Notes under the pieces: generated by a model
Database searches by the model: none
Told to the model about the DNA's origin: nothing
The model's input: only the letters and a program-made list of their open reading frames with translations
Shown here: positions 1 to 7,983 of the stretch, in pieces
How the letters are laid out: the number at the start of each line of letters is the position of its first letter
Numbering within the stretch: the stretch's first letter is position 1
Translations under genes and position numbers: made by a program
NCBI GenBank assembly: GCA_002411105.1
Contig: DHQX01000023.1
Span: 53,205-115,460 of the forward strand
DNA length: 62,256 bases
Direction: 5' to 3'
Origin: Christensenella sp. UBA5327
GTDB lineage: Bacteria; Bacillota; Clostridia; Christensenellales; Aristaeellaceae

Positions 1-47
1 CTCTCCTTGTATTGGGTCGCGGGCCGGGGCGTCCCCCGGCCCCTGAA

Positions 48-266
48 TCAGTTGTTTTCAAGCTCGCTGTTGATTTCAGCCAGCCGCGCTTCCAGATGGG
101 CCTTGCGGCTGTTAAGCCACGCCGCCCGGTCCGGGGCGCCCAGGGGCCGCTGGCAGCTGCCATCCCGGCGCTTCTGCCGGCCGCCGGCCTGACATCTACG
201 CCAGCTGCCGCGGCCGCCCTGGCCAAATCCATGGCCCATAGGGCCTGTTCCGTCTCTGTTGGGCAT
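48..266 (-). CDS. DUF5320 family small protein
   Basis: The N-terminus MPNRDGTGPMGHGFGQGGRG matches the glycine-rich head of DUF5320 proteins, and the C-terminus is a short charged helix ending in LEARLAEINSELENN, also typical of the family. These small proteins often sit near iron-molybdenum-cofactor-type (NifX/NifB) genes in anaerobes; their function is unknown. The start is the ATG at 266: its AAGGAGG lies at normal spacing, whereas the GTG at 275 would abut the ribosome binding site. The product is 72 residues. It has its own promoter and paired operators (288-333), so it is separate from the upstream PLP-enzyme operon. No FeMo-cofactor partner gene is visible at this edge of the window. 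Confidence 0.75.
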   Translation of the reverse strand: MPNRDGTGPMGHGFGQGGRGSWRRCQAGGRQKRRDGSCQRPLGAPDRAAWLNSRKAHLEARLAEINSELENN

Positions 267-287
267 ATCGCACACCTCCTTAAGTTA

Positions 288-333
288 ATGACATATGTCA
301 ACTACATCATATCAGGTATTTGACAAATGTCAA
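288..333 (-). promoter_or_regulatory. Promoter with two TGACAnATGTCA palindromes upstream of the DUF5320 gene
   Basis: On the minus strand TTGACA (333-328), a 16-bp spacer and TATGAT (311-306) form a good sigma-A promoter. A palindrome at 320-333 (TTGACAAATGTCAA on the plus strand) covers the -35, and a second (TGACATATGTCA, 289-300) lies downstream of the start point. Their centres are 32 bp apart, three helical turns. This is the arrangement expected for a dimeric repressor, for example MarR-like. No regulator gene is adjacent. Confidence 0.65.
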
Positions 334-373
334 TAACTCGCGCGTGTGTTTTACGAGGTGAATGCGGAGAATA

Positions 374-1483
374 TCAGATATCAAGCCGCCGGTTCCGGGC
401 GGTGATGAGCCAGGCGGTGATGATTTTCCCGTCTTTTGCCACCAGCGCCCGGTCATACAGCGCCACCGTGGGGCAGATGTGGGTGGGGATCACGTACTGC
501 ACCTGTCCGATGGCGGGGCACGCATCCCCCTCAGGCATGCGCCAGACCCAGTGCTCCTCGCTGTGCAGCACCGGCTGGGCCTGGGACAGGCCCAGGATGA
601 TGCCCCGCTGGCCGGCCGGGTCGGTGGCGATGGCCTTGCTGCCCAAATCCAGCGTGAAAAGGCCCTCCGCCGGGTGGCTCACCACCCGGGTTAGCAAAGC
701 GGCGGCAGGGGTGAAGGGCAGGTCTGGAAATTTGGCGTGATAGCCGTGATCCATGAGGAACACCGTGCCGGGGGAGAGGTAGCCTTGCTGATGCCTGGCG
801 TGGCAGGGGAAGGAAGGCGTGCCCGCCAGCACCAGAACCTCACAGGGCAGGCCCTGGGCTTTTATCTGATCCATGGCCTCATTCAGCGCCGCCATGGCCT
901 CCTTCACCTGCTCACAGCGTTTTACAAAGTCCGGGTTCAGGTGGTGGCCGTCATAGCCGTGGATGCCGCGCAGCGTAAGCCCTGGCATCCTGGCGCAGGC
1001 GGCATACAGCGCCGGGGCCTGGGCCGTGGCAATGCCGGTGCGGTTCATGCCCATGTTTACGTCCAAGAGGGTGTTGACGGCTCTGCCTTGGCTTGCCGCA
1101 GCGTCAGAGAGCGCGCGCAGGCTGCCCTCATCGTCCCCGATGGCATAAAAGGCGCTGTCTGGATAGCGGTCAATCAGGGCGAGAAAGCGCCGGACATTGG
1201 GCCCCACCAGGGGATAGGCCAACAGAATATGCTCTGCCCCCACCTCGGCCAGCATCTGGGCCTCGGCGATGGTGGCGCACTTGAAGCGGCTGATGCCATG
1301 GGCCATGAGGAGGCGGGTCATGTCGGCGGATTTGTGGGTTTTGATGTGGGGCCAGAGGCGGCTGGCGCTGCCCGCCATCTGGATAGCGGCCTGGATGTTT
1401 TCTTCCATCTTCCCCAGGTAAAAAACCAGGGCCGGGCTTGGGATGTTCGCTTCATCCCGGAGGCGGTAGGCGGTGGCGTTCAT
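374..1483 (-). CDS. DSD1 / D-threonine aldolase-like PLP enzyme
   Basis: A 369-residue protein of the alanine-racemase-fold group that includes eukaryotic-type D-serine dehydratase and D-threonine aldolase. The PLP-binding lysine is in PHIKTHKS (about K48). The C-terminal metal-site motif THICPTVALYD (His and Cys ligands) is present. Family members cleave or dehydrate D-threonine, D-serine or related 3-hydroxy-D-amino acids using PLP and a divalent metal; which substrate applies cannot be read from sequence. It is the last gene of the lspA operon, and its ATG overlaps the stop of the upstream gene as ATGA, with AGGAGA as ribosome binding site. Probably cytoplasmic; no signal peptide. Confidence 0.85.
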   Translation of the reverse strand: MNATAYRLRDEANIPSPALVFYLGKMEENIQAAIQMAGSASRLWPHIKTHKSADMTRLLMAHGISRFKCATIAEAQMLAEVGAEHILLAYPLVGPNVRRFLALIDRYPDSAFYAIGDDEGSLRALSDAAASQGRAVNTLLDVNMGMNRTGIATAQAPALYAACARMPGLTLRGIHGYDGHHLNPDFVKRCEQVKEAMAALNEAMDQIKAQGLPCEVLVLAGTPSFPCHARHQQGYLSPGTVFLMDHGYHAKFPDLPFTPAAALLTRVVSHPAEGLFTLDLGSKAIATDPAGQRGIILGLSQAQPVLHSEEHWVWRMPEGDACPAIGQVQYVIPTHICPTVALYDRALVAKDGKIITAWLITARNRRLDI

Positions 1484-2523
1484 GGCGTGTCTCCTGTGAT
1501 GCAGTCGTCAGTTTTCAGCCAGTGGTGCAGTTCTTTGGCATAGTCCCTGCCGCTTTCATCCCGAATGGCTTTGAGGAAGGCGTGCCGGTCAATGCTGCGC
1601 CCGGCATAACCCTGCAGCAGCTTTGACAGCGCCCGGAAAAAGGCTTCCTTCCCGATCATGGCCTTGATTTTCGCCATGATGGCACCGGATTTGCCGTGGA
1701 TGACGGAAGAGTTGTAATCGTAGACCTCAGGGGTGGCCATGAGCTGTTCAAACTCAGATAATGGGATGTCAATGGCGGTGCGCTTGCCATCCGCGCAGGC
1801 CTTCAGGTACATCTGCAGGTCTGCCCGGTGCAGGTTTTTATCCTGGGAAAGCTCATGATCCGTTGCCAGCCCCAGGCCGATGCCCAGCCAGCCTGTGGGC
1901 TCGGCGTCCTTGACGTATTCGCCCCAGTATTCATGGCAGATCTCGTGGGTGATGATCCAGTTGTTCCCCATGAGCACCTGATCCTCCGGCCTGTGGTGCA
2001 GGCCCAATACGCCTGTTGCCAAGGGGCACCCGCCCCGCCACTTGGTGGCGGCGGGGGTGAAGGTGAGGGCTTGATAAGGGAAAAACCCAAACAGCGCTTC
2101 GCAGGCTGCCAGGTCCTTTTTGGCGTGGTCCAGCACCGTGCGGGCAAGGGCGGGGTTTTCCGGGTAATACAGGCAGCGCAGGTCGATATCCTGATAACGA
2201 TCTGTCAGATACTCAAAGCAGTCTGACAGCACCAGGGCAAAGCTGCGCAAGTTTTGCTCGCTGAACGCGCCCCCGGTCATTTTCCCTGTGGCCAGGGCGG
2301 TTTTGCGGGGGGAGTGAAGCCGGACGGTGAAATCACAGGGCAGGCTTGGGTCCAGCGGCTGGGGGTAAAAGTCTGTGACCACAAAGATATCCTGTGGCAT
2401 GAAATCGATGGCCTGATAAGGAATCTCCTGTGAAAAGTCCCCGATAGGGCAGCTGCCTGACACCGTCAGCTGCCTGGCAGTCGGGTCATCCAGCACCCTC
2501 AGGTCATATGTCAAACGCGTCAT
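1480..2523 (-). CDS. M1-like (gluzincin) metallopeptidase homologue lacking the usual third zinc ligand
   Basis: A 347-residue protein with an HEICH motif at residues 193-197, the HExxH zinc site of M1-type aminopeptidases. In M1 enzymes a zinc-binding Glu follows 18 residues after the second His in a WLNEG context. Here the matching stretch reads GWLGIGLGLA, with Gly at the ligand position and no nearby Glu in register. The upstream beta-rich region resembles the N-terminal part of M1 proteins. The start chosen is the ATG at 2523, with a perfect AAAGGAGGT ahead of it; it overlaps the upstream pseudouridine synthase by 20 nt. Loss of the Glu suggests altered metal binding, a non-catalytic role, or a different ligand such as E202. 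No signal peptide. Confidence 0.65.
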   Translation of the reverse strand: MTRLTYDLRVLDDPTARQLTVSGSCPIGDFSQEIPYQAIDFMPQDIFVVTDFYPQPLDPSLPCDFTVRLHSPRKTALATGKMTGGAFSEQNLRSFALVLSDCFEYLTDRYQDIDLRCLYYPENPALARTVLDHAKKDLAACEALFGFFPYQALTFTPAATKWRGGCPLATGVLGLHHRPEDQVLMGNNWIITHEICHEYWGEYVKDAEPTGWLGIGLGLATDHELSQDKNLHRADLQMYLKACADGKRTAIDIPLSEFEQLMATPEVYDYNSSVIHGKSGAIMAKIKAMIGKEAFFRALSKLLQGYAGRSIDRHAFLKAIRDESGRDYAKELHHWLKTDDCITGDTP

Positions 2524-3436
2524 CCCAGACCTCCTTTGTGATGGCGAGAAGCTCCTCTTTCCCAGGCGCCCCAAAGCAGGCCTCCGGCGGCGCTGTAAAG
2601 GCCATAGGCTCGCCTGTCACCGGATGCGAAAACCCCAGCGACCAGGCGTGGAGCATCAGCCGGGGGGCGGGGGGCAGGCCCTTGTGGCCATAGACGGGAT
2701 CGCCCAGGACCGGGTGATGGGCCTGGGAAAAATGCACCCTGATCTGGTGGGTGCGCCCGGTGATCAGGCGGATCATCACCAGGGCGCTCTTCTCATCCTG
2801 GGAGACCAGCCGCCACAGGGTGAGGGCCTCCCTGCCATCCGGCACCACGGCCATCTTCTTGCGGTCTTTGGGGCTTCTGGCGATAGGCCCATCCATCCGG
2901 CCTTGTGCCTCCTTCATCTGCCCGGCCACCCGGGCCAGGTAGTGCTTTTCGATCTGCCGCTTCGCCAGCGCCTGGGAGAGGGCCAGGTGGGCTTGGTCAT
3001 TCTTGGCCACCAGCATGAGCCCACTGGTGTCCTTGTCAAGGCGGTGTACGATGCCCGGGCGCTTTTCCCCGCCGATGCCGGAGAGGCTGTCCAGGTGGTA
3101 GAGCAGGGCGTTGACCAGGGTGCCTGTGGGGTTCCCGGCTGCCGGGTGCACCACCAGGCCCGCGGGCTTCACCACCACCGCCAGGGCTTCATCCTCATAC
3201 AGCAGGGAAAGGGGAATGTTTTCCGGCTGGTTGGCGGTTTGGGTGGCTTTGGGCAATGTGAGGCACACGGCTTCCCCGGCGCTGGGCTTGAAGGAGGGCT
3301 GGGTGATGATTTTCCCCTCCACGGTGACCTGGCCCTCCTTGATGAGCCGGGCGGCCTGGGAGCGGGAGAGGGAGCCTGAGGCGAGCAGCAGGTCCAGCCG
3401 GGTCTGCCCGTCGCCCTGGGCGCGGATTTCTTTCAT
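2504..3436 (-). CDS. RluA/RluD-family RNA pseudouridine synthase
   Basis: A 310-residue enzyme with an N-terminal S4 RNA-binding domain (about residues 12-58) and a pseudouridine synthase domain. The catalytic motif HRLDKDTSG places the nucleophilic Asp at about D134, and GRTHQIRVHF is the conserved substrate-pocket motif. It isomerises uridine to pseudouridine, probably in 23S rRNA, as RluD does. It follows lspA with an ATGA overlap (3433-3436). The lspA-rluD-like pair is a common arrangement in Bacillota (for example lspA-rluB/ylyB). The exact modified position cannot be told from the sequence. Confidence 0.93.
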   Translation of the reverse strand: MKEIRAQGDGQTRLDLLLASGSLSRSQAARLIKEGQVTVEGKIITQPSFKPSAGEAVCLTLPKATQTANQPENIPLSLLYEDEALAVVVKPAGLVVHPAAGNPTGTLVNALLYHLDSLSGIGGEKRPGIVHRLDKDTSGLMLVAKNDQAHLALSQALAKRQIEKHYLARVAGQMKEAQGRMDGPIARSPKDRKKMAVVPDGREALTLWRLVSQDEKSALVMIRLITGRTHQIRVHFSQAHHPVLGDPVYGHKGLPPAPRLMLHAWSLGFSHPVTGEPMAFTAPPEACFGAPGKEELLAITKEVWDDAFDI

Positions 3437-3876
3437 GCCAGCCTCCCATCCTTGTCAAGCAACGCTTCCATCAGCAGCATGCCTGCCCCCAGGATGATGC
3501 ATACATCCGCCAGGTTGAACACCGGGAAGTGGATGAAGGCAAGGCGCACATAGTCCACCACCGCGCCATAGATGAGCCGGTCTGTCAGGTTGCCAAGAGC
3601 CCCGCCCAGCATCAGCCCGGCCCCCAGGGCGCCTATTCCCCGCAGGGGATGCTGCCGCAAAAACAGCGCCGCCGCGAGGATCAGCGCCAGCGTCAGCCAG
3701 GCCACCATCCCCGGCTGCCCGGCGAGGAGTCCAAAGGACACGCCAGTGTTGCGGATGCCGTGCAGGTCCACCCATCCCGGGATCAGCACCCGGTCCGCAT
3801 CCTGCAGCCCGGTCTTCAGGGCCTGGTCCGCCATCAGCGCTGTCAAGGCTGATATTCCTGTTGTCCTTGTCCTCAT
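3433..3876 (-). CDS. lspA: Lipoprotein signal peptidase (signal peptidase II)
   Basis: A 147-residue membrane protein with four predicted hydrophobic segments. It has the two signature aspartates: D108 in the GNLTDR...GAVVDY block and D124 in FNLADVCI. It removes signal peptides from prolipoproteins after diacylglyceryl modification, acting in the cytoplasmic membrane. It is the first gene of a minus-strand operon followed by the pseudouridine synthase, the M1-like protein and the PLP enzyme. The N-terminus is a little shorter than in many LspA proteins, but the first Asp-containing segment (ADQ) is present. Confidence 0.95.
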   Translation of the reverse strand: MRTRTTGISALTALMADQALKTGLQDADRVLIPGWVDLHGIRNTGVSFGLLAGQPGMVAWLTLALILAAALFLRQHPLRGIGALGAGLMLGGALGNLTDRLIYGAVVDYVRLAFIHFPVFNLADVCIILGAGMLLMEALLDKDGRLA

Positions 3877-3900
3877 GCCGCCCTCCTGTGTATCAGCATC

Positions 3901-3928
3901 ATTATAGGCAAACCGGGTATAATATCAA
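3901..3928 (-). promoter_or_regulatory. lspA promoter, overlapping an msrA -10 element on the other strand
   Basis: On the minus strand TTGATA (3928-3923), a 16-bp spacer and TATAAT (3906-3901) face lspA. On the plus strand a TATAAT at 3918-3923 faces the MsrA gene, although its -35 is poor. The two divergent promoters therefore share about 30 bp and could compete for RNA polymerase. Confidence 0.6.
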
Positions 3929-3953
3929 AGACTTTCTTGAAGGAGGAATGACA

Positions 3954-4865
3954 ATGCGCCAGCTATCGGCCTTAATGATTCTGGTTGTGATGCTGTCCCT
4001 GGTGATGATGCCGGCCTTGTCAGAGGCGGAAGGCATGAAGACCATTTACTTTGCAGGCGGCTGTTTCTGGGGTGTGGAGCACATGATGGCGCTGGTGCCA
4101 GGGGTGAAGGACGCGGTGAGCGGCTATGCCAACGGCACCGTGGATAACCCCGACTACCGCCAGGTGGTTTCAGGCAGCACCGGGCACCGGGAGACGGTGA
4201 AGGTCACCTATGACCCCAGCCTGGTGACCCTCAGCGAGCTGACCGAACTGTACTTCTCTTCCATCGACCCGACGGTGAAAAACCGCCAGGGCAACGACAT
4301 CGGCAGCCAGTATCAGACCGGTATTTATTACGACAATGAAGCAGACGGCGACGTGATCCGCGGCCTGGCCGATCAGGAAAAGCAGAAGCACAGCGCCTTT
4401 GAGGTGGAGATCAAGCCCCTGGACAACTTCTGGAACGCGGAGGACTACCACCAGGATTATCTGGTGAACAACCCCGGCGGCTACTGCCACCTGACCCAGG
4501 AGGACTTTGAGCGCGCCAAGGTCACCGGCAAAGCCCCGGCCGGGACAAAAACCGCGGAATACCGCCGCATCAGCCCCCAGGATGCCAAGGCTGCGATGGA
4601 TGCGGGCAAAAACCCCATCATCGTGGACGTGCGCGAGCCCTATGAGTTTGCATCCGGCCACATCCCGGGTGCCATCAACCTGCCCCTGGGCGACTTGACC
4701 CAGCTGGCCAAGGCCGAGCTGCCCGACAAGGACGCCCTCATCTACCTCTACTGCCGCTCGGGCAACCGCAGCGCCTATGGCGCCATGGAGATGGTGGCGA
4801 TGGGCTACACAAACCTATATGATCTGGGCGGGATCATCAGCTGGCCCTATGAGGTGGTGCAGTAA
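3954..4865 (+). CDS. msrA: Exported peptide-methionine (S)-sulfoxide reductase fused to a rhodanese domain
   Basis: 303 residues. Residues 1-25 form a signal peptide ending near SEAEG. The MsrA domain follows (about 28-185), with the catalytic GGCFWG motif (C37). A rhodanese domain (about 200-303) contains VDVREPYEFASGHIPGA and the active Cys C267 in YLYCRSGNRS. MsrA repairs oxidised methionine; the rhodanese could hand on sulfur or act as a reductant relay, which is inference. The start is the ATG at 3954: AAGGAGGA is correctly spaced from it, whereas the ATG at 3948 touches the ribosome binding site. Export suggests repair of surface or secreted proteins in an organism otherwise rich in oxygen-sensitive enzymes. 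Confidence 0.9.
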   Translation: MRQLSALMILVVMLSLVMMPALSEAEGMKTIYFAGGCFWGVEHMMALVPGVKDAVSGYANGTVDNPDYRQVVSGSTGHRETVKVTYDPSLVTLSELTELYFSSIDPTVKNRQGNDIGSQYQTGIYYDNEADGDVIRGLADQEKQKHSAFEVEIKPLDNFWNAEDYHQDYLVNNPGGYCHLTQEDFERAKVTGKAPAGTKTAEYRRISPQDAKAAMDAGKNPIIVDVREPYEFASGHIPGAINLPLGDLTQLAKAELPDKDALIYLYCRSGNRSAYGAMEMVAMGYTNLYDLGGIISWPYEVVQ

Positions 4866-4885
4866 ACCGATGATCATAACGAGCC

Positions 4886-4945
4886 GTCAAAAAACCGTGG
4901 CCTTTTGACAGCCTGAGGAGGGGCATTTCACTGAAATGCCCCTCC
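4886..4945. terminator. Two hairpins between convergent msrA and an unknown gene
   Basis: A perfect 13-bp stem (4917-4929 with 4933-4945, loop ACT) and a weaker upstream inverted repeat (GTCAAAA 4886-4892 with TTTTGAC 4903-4909) lie between converging genes. Neither is followed by a clear U-tract on either strand, so this may be a bidirectional barrier or mRNA-end stabiliser rather than a classical intrinsic terminator. Confidence 0.55.
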
Positions 4946-5005
4946 TGCTTAGGATGTTGCGCTGCACATTGGCAATGCTGCCCCTTGGGCCTGTGGAGCT
5001 CTCTT

Positions 5006-5797
5006 TTACATCCCCTTCCAGAACCTGAAGTCGTTCTTCTCGATCTCGTTCATGGGCGGCATGGGGAAGAACTTCTGCTTGTGCTGATCCACCACCATGA
5101 AGCCGTGGCGGATTTTGCGGTAGGACTCCTTGGTGAAGGCGGTGTCCAGGGTGATGCCCTTGATGAACTTGTCCTCCCGCTTGCGCAGGTCCAGGATGGC
5201 GTCCCGGAGCTTGGAGGGGTGCACGCCCTCCAGCGGCGGGGTGATGAAGGGGTTGGTTTCAAAATCGTGCAGGAAGGTGTCGATGTCCAGGGTGACCTGC
5301 AGGAACATCAGCCGCGGCACGCTGAGGGGGTTTGCCGGGTCGGTGAACCAGCGGCCGAACTCCACCATGCCGTATTTGGCCAGGGTCAGCATGCTAAGCG
5401 GGGTGAGCTCGGCAAACACCCTCAGGTCATTGCCGCCGGGCAGGTGCTTGAAGTCCCCCGGCGGCAGGGGATAGCTGGCGCCGTCGGCGTTGGCGATATA
5501 CAGGGTCTGAATGGCGTCGATGTCGATATGCTCCAGCACCCGGTAGCTGGAGATGTACTTGGTGGCCTTGGGCCTGCCGTCCTTGTGGGCGCGCAGGCGC
5601 TCCAGGGCGTCATCGATCTGGAAATAGGGGTGGCGGTAGTTGATGTCGATCTCGGCGAAGATCAGCTTGCCCGAATAGAAGGAGGCGGAGCCGTAGTTGT
5701 AGCGGAAGCCGAAATCATCAGGCGACAGCTGGCTTAAGACCAGGGCGGAGTTGGGATAGCAGATCATGTACAGATGCGGTGTGTATTGGTTGCTCAT
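5006..5797 (-). CDS. Hypothetical protein co-transcribed with the membrane pyrophosphatase
   Basis: I do not recognise this 263-residue protein. It is acidic to neutral, soluble, without signal peptide or membrane segment. It has aromatic-rich stretches (YGSASFYSGKL, YRHPYF) and a charged C-terminus ending in KNDFRFWKGM. The start ATG at 5797 lies 5 nt after the hppA stop codon, and its ribosome binding site overlaps that stop, so translation is probably coupled. A link to pyrophosphate metabolism is suggested only by position. Coding is supported by codon use like its neighbours and by the clean ribosome binding site. It is the last gene before the convergent hairpins. Confidence 0.75.
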   Translation of the reverse strand: MSNQYTPHLYMICYPNSALVLSQLSPDDFGFRYNYGSASFYSGKLIFAEIDINYRHPYFQIDDALERLRAHKDGRPKATKYISSYRVLEHIDIDAIQTLYIANADGASYPLPPGDFKHLPGGNDLRVFAELTPLSMLTLAKYGMVEFGRWFTDPANPLSVPRLMFLQVTLDIDTFLHDFETNPFITPPLEGVHPSKLRDAILDLRKREDKFIKGITLDTAFTKESYRKIRHGFMVVDQHKQKFFPMPPMNEIEKNDFRFWKGM

Positions 5798-5802
5798 TTT
5801 TC

Positions 5803-7866
5803 TTACCCCCAGAAGGCTTTTAGCATGGGCGCGATGACCAGCGCCACCATGGACATGAGTTTGATGAGGATGTTAAGCGCGGGGCCGGCGGTGTCCTTGA
5901 AGGGATCGCCCACCGTGTCGCCCACGACGGCTGCCTTGTAGGCATCGGAGCTGCGGCCATCCACGTTGGCCTCGGCCATTTTCTTGGCGTTGTCCCAGGC
6001 GCCGCCGGAGTTTGACATGAAGATGGCCAGCCCCACCCCCGTGATGGTGACGCCGGTGAGCAGGCCTATGAGCATCTGGGTGCCCCCCAGGAAGCCCACC
6101 AGGATGGGGGAGATGAGGGCGATGAGGCCGGGGGCCAGCATCTCCCGGAGGGCCGAACGGGTGGAGATGTCGATGCAGCGGCGGTAGTCCGGCTTGTCAT
6201 GGCCGGCCAGGATGCCGGGCATCTCCCGGAATTGGCGGCGCACCTCGGCGATCATCTCATGGGCGGCCTTGCCCACGGCGTTCATGGCCAGGGCGGAGAA
6301 CAGGAAGGGGATGACCGAGCCGATGAGGATGCCCACCAGCACGTTGGTGCTGGTGATGTCAACCATCTGAAGCCCCGACTGGTCCTTGAAGGAGGAGAAG
6401 AGGATGATGGCAGTCAGCGCGGCGGAGCCGATGGCAAAGCCCTTGCCAATCGCGGCGGTGGTGTTGCCCACAGCGTCCAGGCTGTCGGTGATCTTGCGCA
6501 CCGACCGGGGCAACTCCGCCATTTCGGCCAGGCCCCCGGCGTTATCGGCGATGGGGCCGTAGGCGTCAACCGCCAGCTGGATGCCCAGGGTGACCAGCAT
6601 GCCAACCGCCGCGATGCCAACCCCGTAAAGCCCCGCCAAGAGGAAGCTGCCCAGGATGCCGGCGGCGATGACGATGACCGTGGGGAACGCGCTGCGCATG
6701 CCCACGCCGATGCCGGTGATGATGGTGGTGGCGGGCCCGGTCTCGCAGGCCTTGAGGATGGACACCACCGGCCTTTTGTCGGTGCCGGTGTAGTATTCGG
6801 TGATCTGGCCGATGATAACGCCCGCGGCAAGGCCGATGATGGTGGCGCCAAAGACATGGAACATGCCGGTGCCGTTGCCGAAGGTGTCATTGCCGATGAG
6901 CACATACAGCAGGATGAACACAAAGACCGTGGCCGCGATGGCAGCGCCGAAGGAGCCGGTGTTGAGGGCCTTTTGCGGGTCCGAATCGTGCTTGGTGCGC
7001 ACAAAGAGCGTCCCCGCGATGGAGGCCACCACGCCCACCGCCGCCACCAATAGCGGGAGCAACATCAGCTTCACCCGGATTTCGCTGGCGCCGGTCACCG
7101 TCAGCCCTAGGATCATGGCGCCGATGATGGAGCCCACATAGGACTCAAACAGGTCCGCCCCCATGCCGGCCACGTCGCCCACGTTGTCGCCCACGTTGTC
7201 GGCGATGGTGGCGGGGTTGCGCGGGTCATCCTCGGGGATGCCGGCCTCCACCTTGCCCACCAGGTCGGCACCCACGTCGGCCGCCTTGGTGAAGATGCCG
7301 CCGCCCACCCGGGAGAAGAGTGCGATGGAGGAGGCGCCCAGGGAGAAGGCGGTGCCCAGCGGCAGGATGGTGCCAGAGAGCGTCGCCTCATCCATGCCAA
7401 AGGCGCTCACCCCAAAGAACAGCACCAAAAAAAGCCCAGCCAGCGCCAGGCCCACCACGCTCATGCCCATCACGGAGCCCCCGGAGAAGGCCACCTGGAG
7501 GGCTTCGTTGAGCCCCTTGTCCTGGGCTGCCTGAGCGGTGCGGGCGTTGGCGGCGGTGGCCACCCGCATGCCAAAGAAGCCCGCCAGGGCGCTGGCCAGC
7601 GCCCCCAGCACAAAGGCCAGGCTTTGATAGCGCAGCGCCCCCTGGTTGCCAATGGCCAGGAAAGCGGCCACCAGCAGGATGAAGGGCGTTAACACCTTGT
7701 ACTCCCGGGTGAGGAAGGCCATGGCGCCCTCTGAGATGTGGCCGCCGATCTCCCGGAGCATGGGGTTTGTCAAATCCTGGCGCTTGATCCACCGGGTTTT
7801 GGCGAAGGCGAAAATCAGCGCGAGCAAGCCCCCGCCCAGGACGATATACAAAGCGATTGAAATCAT
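5803..7866 (-). CDS. hppA: K+-dependent membrane-bound ion-pumping pyrophosphatase
   Basis: 687 residues with about 16 transmembrane segments. It couples hydrolysis of pyrophosphate to pumping of H+ or Na+ out of the cytoplasm. The active-site block DVGADLVGKVEAGIPEDD and the following NVGDNVGDVAGMGADLFES are intact. The GNTTAA motif has Ala where K+-independent enzymes carry Lys, so this is the K+-dependent class, which includes the Na+-pumping subfamily; the ion itself cannot be assigned by eye. The start is the ATG at 7866, with AAAGGGG upstream; the upstream in-frame ATG at 7884 has no proper site. With the OadB-type pump elsewhere in the window, a sodium-based energy budget is plausible. 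Confidence 0.95.
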   Translation of the reverse strand: MISIALYIVLGGGLLALIFAFAKTRWIKRQDLTNPMLREIGGHISEGAMAFLTREYKVLTPFILLVAAFLAIGNQGALRYQSLAFVLGALASALAGFFGMRVATAANARTAQAAQDKGLNEALQVAFSGGSVMGMSVVGLALAGLFLVLFFGVSAFGMDEATLSGTILPLGTAFSLGASSIALFSRVGGGIFTKAADVGADLVGKVEAGIPEDDPRNPATIADNVGDNVGDVAGMGADLFESYVGSIIGAMILGLTVTGASEIRVKLMLLPLLVAAVGVVASIAGTLFVRTKHDSDPQKALNTGSFGAAIAATVFVFILLYVLIGNDTFGNGTGMFHVFGATIIGLAAGVIIGQITEYYTGTDKRPVVSILKACETGPATTIITGIGVGMRSAFPTVIVIAAGILGSFLLAGLYGVGIAAVGMLVTLGIQLAVDAYGPIADNAGGLAEMAELPRSVRKITDSLDAVGNTTAAIGKGFAIGSAALTAIILFSSFKDQSGLQMVDITSTNVLVGILIGSVIPFLFSALAMNAVGKAAHEMIAEVRRQFREMPGILAGHDKPDYRRCIDISTRSALREMLAPGLIALISPILVGFLGGTQMLIGLLTGVTITGVGLAIFMSNSGGAWDNAKKMAEANVDGRSSDAYKAAVVGDTVGDPFKDTAGPALNILIKLMSMVALVIAPMLKAFWG

Positions 7867-7934
7867 AAAACCATCCCCTTTCATCGTTGCGCGTGTACTA
7901 TGTTCTTTCAATGGCATCCTAACTGAAGAAAGGG

Positions 7935-7940
7935 ATTATA
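7935..7940 (-). promoter_or_regulatory. Probable -10 element of hppA
   Basis: TATAAT on the minus strand at 7940-7935 lies about 70 nt upstream of the hppA start codon. No convincing -35 is present at 16-18 bp. The remaining intergenic DNA (7867-7983) shows nothing else recognisable. Confidence 0.4.
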
Positions 7941-7983
7941 GCAAGGGGGTGGCAAAAATTTTATGCAGTGATGCAAACCGGCC

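Noticed and set aside
737..1543. A 268-codon plus-strand frame opposite the PLP enzyme gene
   Set aside because: High-GC shadow of the clear minus-strand gene; no site or recognisable protein.
6199..7053. A 284-codon plus-strand frame opposite hppA
   Set aside because: His/Gly/Asp-rich shadow translation of membrane-protein codons; no support.
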